Assembly (NCBI GenBank): GCA_963737145.1
Contig: CAVTRO010000004.1
Coordinates: 124,001-188,000, forward strand
DNA from: AP-15 sp963737145
GTDB taxonomy: Bacteria; Pseudomonadota; Alphaproteobacteria; ATCC43930; CGMCC-115725
Length of the DNA: 64,000 nt
Direction of reading: 5' to 3'
Made by a program: the position numbers and the translations under genes. This document shows positions 8,369 through 17,033 of the stretch, piece by piece (positions within the stretch are counted from its first letter, which is position 1; each line of letters begins with the position of its first letter). A model generated the notes under the pieces. That model worked only from the letters and a program-made list of their open reading frames with translations, did no database searches and was not told the DNA's origin.

Positions 8369-9568
8369 TCAGACTCGCTCGAGCACCGCCGCGATACCCT
8401 GGCCGACGCCGACGCACATTGTGACGAGCGCGTAGCGGCCGCCGCTGCATTGCAATTGCCGTGCGGCGGTAAGTGCGATGCGGGGGCCCGAGGCTCCCAA
8501 CGGGTGACCGACCGCGATCGCCCCGCCGTTCATGTTGACCCGGCTGTCGTCGAACGGCAGTTCGAGGCCGCGCAGGCAAGACAGCACCTGGGCGGCGAAG
8601 GCCTCGTTGATCTCGATCACGTCGATGTCCGAGAGGCTCAGCCCGGCGCGCGCGAGCGCCTTTTTCGAGGCTTCGACCGGGCCGATTCCCATGATCCGGG
8701 GCGGCACTCCCGCGACGCCGCTCGCGACGACGCGGACCAGCGGCTCGGCCCCGGCGGCGTCGCCGGCCTTGCGGCTGGCAACGATCATCGCGACCGCGCC
8801 GTCATTGATGCCGGAGGCGTTGCCCGCGGTGGTGACGCCGCCCTCCTGCAGTGGCTTCAGGCGCGCGAGGGCCGCCAGATCGGTCTGCGGCCGCGGGTGC
8901 TCGTCTTCGGCCACTTTGACCGGCCCCGCCCGGCCGCCCGGCACCTCCACGGCGAGGATCTCGCCTTCGAAGAACCCATCGGCCTTGGCGGCGGCGTATT
9001 TGCGCTGCGAGGCCGCGGCGAACACGTCGCAGGCCTCGCGCGTGATCTGGTAGTCGCGAGCCAGATTGTCGGCGGTCTCGGGCATCGTGTCGGCGCCGAA
9101 CTGGCGCTCGATCTTCGGGTTCGGGAAGCGCGCGCCGATCGTCGAATCAAAAACCCGGCCATCACGGCTGAACGCGGTCTCCGCCTTGTTCATGACAAAG
9201 GGCGCGCGGCTCATGCTCTCGACGCCGCCGGCGACCATGACCTCGCCTTCGCCGCAGGTCACCGCCTGCGCCGCCATGACGATCGCGTTGAGCCCGCTGC
9301 CGCAATTGCGCTGCAATACCGAGCCGGCGACCTCGATCGGCAATCCGGCCAAGAGCCCGGCATGACGCGCGACGCAGCGGCTGTCCTCGCCTGCCTGATT
9401 GGCGCAGCCGACGACGACATCCTCGATCTTTTCCGGGTCGAAGGGGCTTTGCCTGACGACCTCGGAAACGACCGCGGCCAGCATATCGTCGGGCCGCATT
9501 CGCGCGAGGGCGCCGGCGTGGCGGCCAAAGGGTGTGCGCAAGGCGTTGTAGATGTAGCCGTCGAGCAT
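8369..9568 (-). CDS. Acetyl-CoA acetyltransferase / 3-oxoacyl-CoA thiolase
   Basis: A 399-residue thiolase of the usual length. The nucleophile Cys lies in QRNCGSG, the His in GHPLGASG and the second Cys in MCVGVGQG, so the active site is complete. It would condense two acetyl-CoA or cleave a 3-ketoacyl-CoA in the cytosol. The opening YIYNALRTPFGRHAGAL is closest to the beta-ketoadipyl-CoA/acetyl-CoA thiolase group, but the substrate is not fixed. The start at 9568 has GAGGAGG 8 bp upstream. It is the first gene of a same-strand pair with the ureohydrolase. Confidence 0.9.
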   Translation of the reverse strand: MLDGYIYNALRTPFGRHAGALARMRPDDMLAAVVSEVVRQSPFDPEKIEDVVVGCANQAGEDSRCVARHAGLLAGLPIEVAGSVLQRNCGSGLNAIVMAAQAVTCGEGEVMVAGGVESMSRAPFVMNKAETAFSRDGRVFDSTIGARFPNPKIERQFGADTMPETADNLARDYQITREACDVFAAASQRKYAAAKADGFFEGEILAVEVPGGRAGPVKVAEDEHPRPQTDLAALARLKPLQEGGVTTAGNASGINDGAVAMIVASRKAGDAAGAEPLVRVVASGVAGVPPRIMGIGPVEASKKALARAGLSLSDIDVIEINEAFAAQVLSCLRGLELPFDDSRVNMNGGAIAVGHPLGASGPRIALTAARQLQCSGGRYALVTMCVGVGQGIAAVLERV

Positions 9569-9669
9569 GGTCGGTTCCTCCTCAGGGGCATTCCGCCTTG
9601 GGGCCATCTCCATGCGCCGGCCGGCCCCTGTCAAGCCCCAATGAGGGCAAGTGGAGGGCTCGCAGCCGC

Positions 9670-9978
9670 CTATTGTTTTGGCGCGGACAGAGTGATGCCC
9701 TGGCGCTTCATCTGATCGACGACGGCCTTGGCCCCCTCGTTGCCGTCAGCGGCGAGCTGCGCGGTCGTTCTGGCGAGCGCTTCGAGTTTGTGACGCAGTT
9801 TGGCCGCCTCCTGCACGGTCGGTTCCTGCAATCGCTGCTGTTCCGCCAGCGCGTCTCGGTCGTGGATCGTGTAGCCCACCTCGAACGCCATCAGCACGAA
9901 AAACGACGCGGCGACAATGACGACCGGCAGCCACCATTCTCCCGCCGCCGGACTGTTGGGACCGCTCCGCATTACCAT
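9670..9978 (-). CDS. Small single-pass membrane protein with cytoplasmic or periplasmic helix
   Basis: About 102 residues: one N-terminal transmembrane helix (WWLPVVIVAASFFVLMAF) followed by a charged helical stretch that could form a coiled coil (QQRLQEPTVQEAAKLRHKLEAL) and a tail GAKAVVDQMKRQGITL. It overlaps the stop of the upstream gene (TGATG), so translation is probably coupled. The two neighbours share architecture (TM, coiled coil, tail with an ...GIT motif) and may form a heteromeric membrane complex. No known family was recognised. Confidence 0.6.
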   Translation of the reverse strand: MVMRSGPNSPAAGEWWLPVVIVAASFFVLMAFEVGYTIHDRDALAEQQRLQEPTVQEAAKLRHKLEALARTTAQLAADGNEGAKAVVDQMKRQGITLSAPKQ

Positions 9979-10316
9979 CACGGCGTCTTTCCGGTTGGTG
10001 AGGGGACGGTTTTCTCGGCCGGACCGCTTGCCGAAGGGACCGGCTCCCCCGCCGCATTGATCGTAATCCCGTTCTCGGCCAGCAGATCGCGCAGCTTGTC
10101 ATCCTTCTTGCTCACCGCGGCCGCGGTGAGCGCGCCGATCAGCACCTCGTTGATGCGGCCGAGCTGGATGCTCTGATTGATGAATTGTTGCCGCCGGTTG
10201 ACCTCCGCCTGCACCGTCCGGTTGTCTTGCACGAGGACGATGTAGGCGACGACGAGGGCCCCTGCCGCTGCGGCCAGCACGACCGTCATCCAATAAAGCC
10301 AACCCTCAGTCCGCAT
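9978..10316 (-). CDS. Small single-pass membrane protein, partner of the downstream gene
   Basis: A 112-residue protein: an N-terminal transmembrane helix (WMTVVLAAAAGALVVAYIVLV), then a helical region (VNRRQQFINQSIQLGRINEVLIGAL), then LRDLLAENGITINAAGEP and a Pro/Ser-rich tail. The layout parallels the gene at 9670 and both contain a late 'G-I-T' turn, so the pair may be ancient paralogues. Function unknown; conserved coupling of the two would argue for a joint complex. Confidence 0.6.
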   Translation of the reverse strand: MRTEGWLYWMTVVLAAAAGALVVAYIVLVQDNRTVQAEVNRRQQFINQSIQLGRINEVLIGALTAAAVSKKDDKLRDLLAENGITINAAGEPVPSASGPAEKTVPSPTGKTP

Positions 10317-10353
10317 CGCATCCCTCGTCGCGCCCCCGCCATAGCTGATGAGC

Positions 10354-10676
10354 TCAGTATAGCACGGGGCTCGCGGAAACGGCCGCAGCTTCTCGATGGT
10401 ATCGCTCCAGCGCCTTGCGCAGCGCGAAATCTTCGTGCTTCGTTACCATCGCCGCAGCTTCGCGCAATGCGCATTCCCGGATCGCGGAATCGGACGCGGC
10501 TTCCAACTGTCGGTCGGCGACGTGCTCGGCCGTATGTCCGTTGGCCGCAAGCCACCGGGCGAGAGCAGGCTGAAGCTGCGCGTCCGCGAAAAACGCATCA
10601 GGATGCGCAAGCCTCGCAGACAAGGACGCCCGCCGCATTGGTTGGGATCGACGGTTATGCGGCGCAGCCTGCTCAT
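10354..10676 (-). pseudogene. Collapsed DUF433 antitoxin / DUF5615 PIN-like toxin remnant
   Basis: The frame from 10676 begins with RITVDPNQCGGRPCLRGLRI, the classic N-terminus of DUF433 antitoxins. It is cut after about 26 residues. In another frame, directly following, comes FFADAQLQPALARWLAANGH, then HVADR and MVTKHEDFALRKAL, the body of a DUF5615 PIN-like toxin. In intact loci DUF433 (about 75-110 residues) is complete and precedes DUF5615, so here the C-terminal two thirds of the antitoxin are deleted and the two remnants are joined out of frame. The toxin part could still be translated from an ATG at 10638. Confidence 0.65.
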
Positions 10677-10766
10677 TCCGGACTTCCTGAAAAAATCAAC
10701 CGTTTCTCTCAGTCTGCAGCACATTGGACGGAGACCGGAATTGTCAGGCGGCGACCGGCGCGTTCC

Positions 10767-10808
10767 CAACATCGTCAGTCTTCTCTTCAACATCGTCAGT
10801 CTTCTCTT
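10767..10808. repeat. Tandem duplication, two perfect 21-bp units
   Basis: Two identical adjacent 21-bp units starting CAACATCGTCAG. They lie about 90 bp upstream of the DUF433 remnant. This is probably a local slippage duplication. Confidence 0.9.
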
Positions 10809-11329
10809 AAGGTCTTTTTCGTTGATCGGCTCGTCGACGCGCTCGGATTGAGTAGTTTCGGGCAGCGCCGCAGCCGCCGCACGCACATCGAGCGTTCCTC
10901 ACCGCGACGGGTCTCGAGTTTGGAGAATTCGCCAAACGGATCGTTCGGGGGGACCCGAAGGCAGTGCCGTGGACGATTTCAATCCGGTCAGGGCCGGTAA
11001 AATCGCCACAATCGCATCGTATCATAGATTGGATCATTCGGTGCGGGAGGGCTGGGAGCATGCCCGTGGGCAGAGTCCATAGCTGTAAATTTGCTGCAAA
11101 TAACAGCAAAAACAGCGGCCGAGGCTACGCGGGGTGCGGTGAGCGACGACCCGCGACGCGTAGGATTCACTCGGAGATCCCAGCAACTTCCAAAACCGGT
11201 CTACCTCGACACCCGGCGAGAGTGTCGAGACGCCAATGGTCAGCCGGATGGAATGGTTTCACCCCGTCGCGCGCCTTCCGCGTGCCGGCCCAAACCGTTG
11301 CCGGCCCCCGCACTGTCACGCAGCGATTT
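10809..11329. other. Non-coding stretch with small inverted repeats
   Basis: No convincing gene. Two small hairpins are visible: 11090-11110 (7-bp stem TTTGCTG/CAGCAAA) and 11205-11229 (8-bp stem CTCGACAC/GTGTCGAG). Both lie just past the 3' end of ptsI and could help end that transcript, but neither is followed by a clear U-tract on the minus strand. Confidence 0.4.
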
Positions 11330-13126
11330 TTATTGCGGCAATGCGACGGTGTTGAAGTCGTCGAGGAGTGCGGCGATGCGGCCGGTGTCCGATTGGTCCA
11401 TGATCGCCCGCGCCCGGCGCGTCGCGGCGATCATGTCGAGGCTGCGGATGCGCTGCTTGACGCGCGGGATGTTGCGCGGCGCCATCGACAGGTTGCGCAG
11501 GCCGAGGCCGAGCAGGAGGGCGGCAAAGCGCGGCTCGCCGGCCATTTCGCCGCACACGCTGATCGGCATGCCGCGGCGCAATGCCGCTTCGACCGCGAAC
11601 TGGATCAGCCGCAGCACCGCCGGATGCAGCGGGTTGTAGAGATGGGCGACCTGCTCGTCGCTGCGGTCGATCGCCAAGGTGTATTGGATCAGATCGTTGG
11701 TGCCGATCGCGAAGAAATCCGCCTCCGCGGCGAGCGCGTCGGCAGCGAGCGCGGCGCCCGGCACCTCGATCATCGCGCCCAATGGCGGCAGGGCTTTGGG
11801 CAGCCGCACGCCGCGCCGACGCAGCCGCCGTGCGACCTGGTCGACTGCCTCGCGCACGCGGCGGATCTCGTTGGCCGTCGAGATCATCGGCAACAGAATA
11901 CGCAGCGGCCCGTCGCTGGCGGCGCGCAGCATCGCCGCCAATTGCGGGTCCAGCAGGCGGCGATCCTGCAAGGAGAGGCGGATCGCCCGCAAGCCGAGGG
12001 CGGGGTTCGGCGGCTCGACATTATGGCCGCTCAGCGAGCGCGCGATCTTTTCGCCGCCGAGATCGAAGGTCCGCACGGTGACCGGCTTGCCGTCCATGCC
12101 GCGCACCAGCGCCGAGAACACCGCGTATTGTTCCTCCTCGCCGGGCAAGTCGTCGCGGTTCATGTAGAGAAACTCCGACCGCACGAGGCCGAGCCCCATT
12201 GCGCCGTTGGCCAGCGCCTGCTGCAGCTCGATAGGCAATTCGAGATTGGCTTCGAGGGTGATCTCGACGCCGTCACGGGTGACCGCCGGGAGCTTGCGTA
12301 GCCGTGCCAGACCACGCCGTTCGCGCGCCACCGCGTCGCGCCGGGCCTCGTATTCGCGGATCGTCCCGGCAGAGGGGTCGATGATCACGCAGCCTTCGAT
12401 GCCGTCGATCACGGCTGTGACACCCGCCCGCGCCCGATCGAGCAGCCCGGGTACCGCGAGAACCGCCGGCAGGCCGAGCGCTCGCGCAACGATCGCGGTG
12501 TGGCTTTCGGCGCCGCCGGAGACCGCCGCAAAGCCGACCACCCGCTCCGGGTCGATCAGCGCGGTGTCGGCCGGGGTCAATTCCTCGGCGAGAATGACGG
12601 CCCCCTCGGGCACGGCAGAATAGGCGACGTAGGGCTTCTTGATCAGATTGCGGATCAATCGCGTGCCGACGACCCGGATGTCCTCGATCCGCGCCGCCAG
12701 ATACGGATCGCGCATTGCGGCGAAGCTCTCGGCGATTTCGTCGATTTCGATCTGCACCGCGCGCTCGGCGTTGATCCGGGTGCGGCCGATGCGCTCGTCG
12801 ACGCCGCGGACGAGGCGCGAGTTCGACAGCATGGCAAGGTGCGCGTCGAGAAGATAGCCGACTTCCTCGGCGGCGGAGCCGGGCAGCCCCGCGGCCTTCG
12901 CCTTGACCTTTTTGAGCTGTTTCAGCGAGGTCGCCACGGCCTCCGCGAAGCGGTGCCGTTCAGCTTCGATTTCGCTCTGCGGCACATGGTTCTCGGCTAC
13001 GGGGAGATCGCCGCTCTCGACGATATGAGCCGGGCCGATGGCAATTCCGGGAGAAACCGCGAGGCCCGGCAGTCGTTGTTCGCCGCCGCTCTGCGGCGCA
13101 GCGCCGGTCTCCTCCTCAATCCTCAT
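11330..13126 (-). CDS. ptsI: Phosphoenolpyruvate-protein phosphotransferase (PTS enzyme I)
   Basis: A 598-residue cytosolic enzyme I. It takes phosphate from phosphoenolpyruvate and passes it to HPr. The N-terminal HPr-binding helical domain is followed by the phosphorylated His in GGAESHTAIVAR (His209) and by the PEP-binding barrel with MGLGLVRSEFLY, FAIGTNDLIQYTLAIDR and the catalytic Cys in ISVCGEMAG. There is no N-terminal GAF domain, so it is PtsI-like rather than PtsP-like. The ATG at 13126 overlaps the end of ptsH by 11 bp. It is the last gene of the chvI-chvG-hprK-rapZ-EIIA-ptsH-ptsI unit, and no sugar-specific EIIC/EIID is nearby, which fits a regulatory PTS. Confidence 0.93.
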   Translation of the reverse strand: MRIEEETGAAPQSGGEQRLPGLAVSPGIAIGPAHIVESGDLPVAENHVPQSEIEAERHRFAEAVATSLKQLKKVKAKAAGLPGSAAEEVGYLLDAHLAMLSNSRLVRGVDERIGRTRINAERAVQIEIDEIAESFAAMRDPYLAARIEDIRVVGTRLIRNLIKKPYVAYSAVPEGAVILAEELTPADTALIDPERVVGFAAVSGGAESHTAIVARALGLPAVLAVPGLLDRARAGVTAVIDGIEGCVIIDPSAGTIREYEARRDAVARERRGLARLRKLPAVTRDGVEITLEANLELPIELQQALANGAMGLGLVRSEFLYMNRDDLPGEEEQYAVFSALVRGMDGKPVTVRTFDLGGEKIARSLSGHNVEPPNPALGLRAIRLSLQDRRLLDPQLAAMLRAASDGPLRILLPMISTANEIRRVREAVDQVARRLRRRGVRLPKALPPLGAMIEVPGAALAADALAAEADFFAIGTNDLIQYTLAIDRSDEQVAHLYNPLHPAVLRLIQFAVEAALRRGMPISVCGEMAGEPRFAALLLGLGLRNLSMAPRNIPRVKQRIRSLDMIAATRRARAIMDQSDTGRIAALLDDFNTVALPQ

Positions 13127-13439
13127 CAAATTTGCATTCGACTAGCTTGGCGAGCGCCGCTACTGCGGCCTCGGCGTCGGGGCCGGTGGCGGCGAGCCGG
13201 ATTACGGTGCCGGGCGCGGCGGCCAGCATCATCAAGCCCATGATCGACCGACCGGAGACTTCGGTGCCGTTCTTGCGCACCCAGATTTCGGCGTTGAAGA
13301 GCCCGGCGGTCTTGACAAACCGGGCGGCGGCACGCGCGTGAAGCCCGCGCTGGTTGCAGATCGTCGCGATCCGGCTGACCGCCGCGGGCGGCGGGCGCGG
13401 GTCCTGCAGCGGTTGTTCGTCGGCCGGTCGATCGCTCAT
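13116..13439 (-). CDS. ptsH: HPr phosphocarrier protein
   Basis: A 107-residue HPr with an N-terminal extension of about 22 residues before the fold. The enzyme-I phosphorylation site is His34 in RGLHARAAARF, and the HPr-kinase site is Ser65 in GRSIMGLMML. Both are intact, matching the presence of hprK upstream. Its start overlaps the EIIA stop by four bases (ATGA), and its end overlaps ptsI. Confidence 0.93.
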   Translation of the reverse strand: MSDRPADEQPLQDPRPPPAAVSRIATICNQRGLHARAAARFVKTAGLFNAEIWVRKNGTEVSGRSIMGLMMLAAAPGTVIRLAATGPDAEAAVAALAKLVECKFDED

Positions 13440-13843
13440 CGGCGCGCGTCGCTGAGCAGCTGAGAAGCGACGTTGATGTATTTGCGTCCGGCCTCCTGAG
13501 CGCCGAGCACCGTCCGTTCGAGGCTCTCGCTCTGACGCAGGCTCGCAAGCTTGATGAGCATCGGCAGGTTGACGCCGGCAATCACCTCGATCTTGGCGCG
13601 GTCCATGACCGAGATCGCAAGGTTCGACGGGGTCCCGCCGAACATGTCGGTCAGCAAGACGGCGCCGTCGCCGGTATCCACTGCGGCAATTGAGCGCAGG
13701 ATATCCTGGCGGCGCTTTTCCATGTCGTCATCGGGGCCAATGCACACCGCGTCAATTTGCGCTTGCGGCCCGACGACATGCTCGAGCGCGGCGACGAATT
13801 CCGCTGCGAGCCGCCCGTGGGTCACCAAAACCATGCCGATCAT
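13436..13843 (-). CDS. PTS EIIA component, mannose type, fused in frame to the RapZ C-terminus
   Basis: Residues from MIGMVLVTHG form a 135-residue EIIA(Man) domain. The phospho-accepting His is in VTHGRLAAEF and the conserved DMFGGTPSN block follows. It receives phosphate from HPr; in alphaproteobacteria it is a regulatory end point rather than part of a sugar permease. No stop codon separates it from the upstream rapZ reading frame: 29 residues (VQSGSPALVPPG and so on) link HRDL of RapZ to MIGMV. A GAGGG sequence 6 bp before the ATG at 13843 suggests it can also be started independently. The stop codon of rapZ may have been lost through an indel. Confidence 0.85.
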   Translation of the reverse strand: MIGMVLVTHGRLAAEFVAALEHVVGPQAQIDAVCIGPDDDMEKRRQDILRSIAAVDTGDGAVLLTDMFGGTPSNLAISVMDRAKIEVIAGVNLPMLIKLASLRQSESLERTVLGAQEAGRKYINVASQLLSDARR

Positions 13844-14830
13844 TGATTCCCTCTGGTGGAACGACCGCTGCCGTTCAGCTCGCGGCGGCAGGCGCCCCGG
13901 CGGCACCAAGGCGGGAGAGCCGGATTGAACGAGATCGCGGTGCGCCAGCTCCACCCGCAGCCCGGCGGCGCCGAGTTGCGCGGCCAGCCGCTCCGCCACA
14001 TAAACCGAGCGATGGCGGCCGCCGGTACAGCCGATGGCGATCGTCAGATACGCCTTGCCTTCCTGTTCGTAGCGCGGCAGCAGCGGCTCCAAAACCCGCC
14101 AAAACCCGGCCAAGAAGGGCGCAAGGCCCGGATCCCGCTCGATATGCGCGGCAACAGCAGCATCGCGCCCGCTCAGCTGGCGCAGTTCGGGGACGTAATG
14201 CGGGTTATCGAGAAAACGCACGTCGAAGATCAGATCGGCATCTCGCGGTATGCCGTGGCGATACGCGAAAGAGGTGACGAAAACGCGAACACCGCCGGCC
14301 GCCGAGGCAAAATGACCGGTCAACAGCCGTTTCAAATCGGCGGCGCTCAGGTCGGACGTATCGGTCACCACGTTAGCACGGTCGCGCAGGGCGGAAACCA
14401 CTCGGCGTTCGAGCCGAATACCGTCCATTACGGGCCGGTCGCCGGAGAGGGGGTGGGGCCAGCGGCTCTCGGTATAGCGCCGTTGCAGCGGTTCGTCATC
14501 ACATTCGATAGCACCACCTTGAGCTCACGGCCGGTCCGGCCGACAACCGCATCGAGAGGTTCGAGCATGCTCTCGACAGCAGCGCCCCCGACAGCAAAAC
14601 CCCTGGTGCGCAGATCGGCGCCGACGGCAATCGCGCGCGGAGGCAATGCTCTCGATCAGAGCGGGTACGAGTGAGAGCGGCATATTGTCGAAGGCTTCGT
14701 AGCCCATGTCTTCGAGTGTCTTCAGCGCCGTCGACCGCCCTGCGCCCGACATTCCGGTCACCAGCAGCACTCGGGCGGGCGTCACGCTTCCGGCGGGGCT
14801 CCACTCGGCGTGACCACCTTCAGCCGTCAT
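13844..14830 (-). pseudogene. rapZ: RapZ-type RNase adaptor / nucleotide-binding protein, frameshifted
   Basis: The gene begins at 14830, overlapping the hprK stop (ATGA). Its Walker A motif is GMSGAGRST, followed by LEDMGYEAFDNMPLSLVPAL. The frame then shifts near 14640 (continuing as AIAVGADLRTRGF) and again near 14515 (continuing as CDDEPLQRRYTESRWPHPL), after which GCTGGRHRS and the terminal HRDL complete a RapZ/YvcJ protein. RapZ controls the GlmZ/GlmY small RNAs in enterobacteria; in alphaproteobacteria the role is less clear. All conserved blocks survive in order, so either two indels recently inactivated it or the sequence contains base-call errors. Confidence 0.8.
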
Positions 14831-15294
14831 CGCCGGATTATAGCGGGTACCAAGTCGGCTGAAAACACGCGTAAAGCGAAGCGCAACTTTGCCGCTGCGG
14901 AACCCTCGAATGGCGACAGAGCGATCAGCGGAACCGCGAGCCCGAGCACATCCTCGCAAAGGGTTTTGGGGAAACGGTCGACCTCGGCCGACGGCACGAG
15001 GTCGACTAACAATGCCAGCGTCGCCTCCGCCACCGCGCCGAGGCACACAATACCCACTCCTCGGATTTCAATCAGGCCCGCTATCGCTGCCGGCGCCGTA
15101 ACCAAGACGCGCTCTCCTGCGCGCCGCAGCTCTACCTGATCGTCGGCAACCAAACGCGCCCCGCCATCGATCAGCCGCAGAGCTAAATCGGATTTTCCCG
15201 CTCCGGAAGGACCGCGCAGCAGGACCGCACGCTCATCTATCGCGATTGCCGTAGCGTGGACCAGAACTGGGTTGGTCGGCACCGTTATCGTCAC
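14827..15294 (-). CDS. hprK: HPr kinase/phosphorylase, short alphaproteobacterial type
   Basis: 155 residues, corresponding only to the C-terminal catalytic domain of Gram-positive HprK; the N-terminal domain is naturally missing in alphaproteobacteria. The P-loop is GPSGAGKS at residues 28-35, and IEIRGVGI and the ADDQV segment fit the family. It phosphorylates the regulatory serine of HPr and so connects PTS state with metabolite signals. Its ATG overlaps the chvG stop by four bases. Confidence 0.92.
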   Translation of the reverse strand: MTITVPTNPVLVHATAIAIDERAVLLRGPSGAGKSDLALRLIDGGARLVADDQVELRRAGERVLVTAPAAIAGLIEIRGVGIVCLGAVAEATLALLVDLVPSAEVDRFPKTLCEDVLGLAVPLIALSPFEGSAAAKLRFALRVFSADLVPAIIRR

Positions 15295-17033
15295 GCAGCA
15301 CCCGGCAGCCGAACCGAGAAGCGGGCGCCGATCGTCGCGCCACTCGCGTCCTTGCGGTTTTCCGCCCGGATCATGCCGCGATGCGCCTCGACGATCTGTT
15401 TCGAGATCGAGAGCCCGAGCCCGGAATGTGTCCCAAATTGCTCGCCGAGCGGCCGCTCGGTGTAGAAGCGGTCGAAAATCGCGGTCAATTTTTCTTCGGG
15501 AATTCCGGGTCCCTCGTCTTCGACAGTGACCACAACCGCCCGGCCATCATGTCGCGCGGTCAGCCTGATTTCGCCGAGCGGTGGGCTGAACGATACCGCA
15601 TTCCCGATAATATTGCGGAATACCTGGGAAAGTCTTATTTCGATCCCGGGCACGACGAGCTCGCGATCCGGTTTGCCGATAGCGAGGACCAGACGAGGCG
15701 CATCGTCCGTCCGGGTCGCGTCATGGACCTCGACCAGCGTGCCCAGCATCGCCGCGATGTCGACCGGTTCCAACTCGAGGCGGCCAAGCTCCGCGTCGAG
15801 CCGCGAGGCGTCGGAAATATCGGTGATCAGGCGATCCAGCCGCTGGACGTCATTGAGGATGATGGCCATCAGCCGCCGCTGATTTGCCGTATCATCGATC
15901 CGGACGGCGGTCTCGACCGCGCTGCGCAGCGAGCTGAGCGGGTTTTTGATTTCATGCGCGACATCGGCGGCAAAACTTTCGATCGCGCTCATGCGCTGCC
16001 ACAGCGCGTCGGTCATCTCGCGCAGTGATCGGGAGAGGTCCCCGATCTCGTCACCGCGGCCGGTAAAATCGGGTATCTCGACCCGCGCCCGACGGCCGCG
16101 TGCCCGCTCCGCCGCCGCGGCCAGCCGGCGGATGGGCCGCGCAATCGTGCCCGCGAGGTAGAATGACAGCAGGACGGTGACCAGCAATGCCACCCCGAAG
16201 ATGCGCAGCAGCTCGAGGCGAACGGTTCTCACCTCCTCCTCGATCTCGGCACTGCCGGTCGACAACATGACCGCGCCGAGCACCTGCTTGTAGCGCTGGA
16301 TCGGGATCGCGACGCTGAACACTAGGCCGCCGGTTTGCGGGTCGCTCCTGATCGCCGAGCCAGTCTCGCCGCGCAATGCTCGCACCACTTCGGCATAATC
16401 CTCGGCGCGCGGGGATGCGCTCTCACGATAGACCGAGTAGCTGGCATGGCGCGGCACGATGTTGAGGACCCAATCGTATATCTGATCGGCAATCCGCAGA
16501 ACCGCACCTTCCCTCTCTGGCGGCTCCAATTCGTGGACCTGCACGGCATCGCCCGGCCCGCGGAGAATTCGACTGTCGGCAATAATGTCGCCGTGCACGT
16601 CAAACAGCCGAGCTCGGGTGTGCGTCGGCTCGACCAGCCGCCGCATCATCTGGCGGGCCAGATCGGGCAGCAGGACCTCCCCTTCGTCGACTGAGTCGAG
16701 AACCGCGCCCTCACCGAGCGCAGCGGCGAACACCTCGCCCTGGGTCTTCAAAGCCTCGATCTGTTGGCCGATGAGGCTCGCCTGGTATTTCCCAAGGTAG
16801 AGAAAACCGCCGGCGAGAAGAGCGAGCGCCAGAACATTGACAGCCAAAATCCGCAGCGTGAGCGGGGAGACGGTCCGGCTCCTCCCGGTTACCGGCCGCA
16901 GATCGGGGCTCGGAGCGGGACTGGCCGCGGCCCTCGCGGCGGAACGGCGGGCGAAAGGGTGCTCGGCTACCGCCGAAGGCGACGCAGGCGCGGCGGCGGG
17001 CTTAACGGTCGCGGTATCGATACCCGACACCAT
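15291..17033 (-). CDS. chvG: Sensor histidine kinase ChvG
   Basis: About 580 residues. A proline/alanine-rich cytoplasmic N-terminus precedes TM1 (ILAVNVLALALLAGGFLYLG), a periplasmic sensor domain of about 220 residues, TM2 (IFGVALLVTVLLSFYLAG), a HAMP linker, the H-box VAHEIKNPLSSL (His near residue 350) and ATPase boxes (N box GNAVSFSP, VEDEGPGIP, HSGLGLSISKQIVEAH). The family (ChvG/ExoS) senses acid and envelope conditions and phosphorylates ChvI. The ATG at 17033 lies inside the end of chvI (32-bp overlap), giving translational coupling. A longer in-frame start exists but overlaps chvI deeply. Confidence 0.9.
   Translation of the reverse strand: MVSGIDTATVKPAAAPASPSAVAEHPFARRSAARAAASPAPSPDLRPVTGRSRTVSPLTLRILAVNVLALALLAGGFLYLGKYQASLIGQQIEALKTQGEVFAAALGEGAVLDSVDEGEVLLPDLARQMMRRLVEPTHTRARLFDVHGDIIADSRILRGPGDAVQVHELEPPEREGAVLRIADQIYDWVLNIVPRHASYSVYRESASPRAEDYAEVVRALRGETGSAIRSDPQTGGLVFSVAIPIQRYKQVLGAVMLSTGSAEIEEEVRTVRLELLRIFGVALLVTVLLSFYLAGTIARPIRRLAAAAERARGRRARVEIPDFTGRGDEIGDLSRSLREMTDALWQRMSAIESFAADVAHEIKNPLSSLRSAVETAVRIDDTANQRRLMAIILNDVQRLDRLITDISDASRLDAELGRLELEPVDIAAMLGTLVEVHDATRTDDAPRLVLAIGKPDRELVVPGIEIRLSQVFRNIIGNAVSFSPPLGEIRLTARHDGRAVVVTVEDEGPGIPEEKLTAIFDRFYTERPLGEQFGTHSGLGLSISKQIVEAHRGMIRAENRKDASGATIGARFSVRLPGAA

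Noticed and set aside
8303..9715. Long plus-strand open frame across the thiolase gene
   Set aside because: Shadow of the complete minus-strand thiolase; His/Arg/Asp-rich composition without motifs.
10767..10808. Possible start of a CRISPR array
   Set aside because: Two units are directly adjacent with no spacer; a slippage duplication explains it.
10964..12301. Plus-strand open frame of about 445 codons across ptsI
   Set aside because: Antisense to a fully conserved enzyme I.
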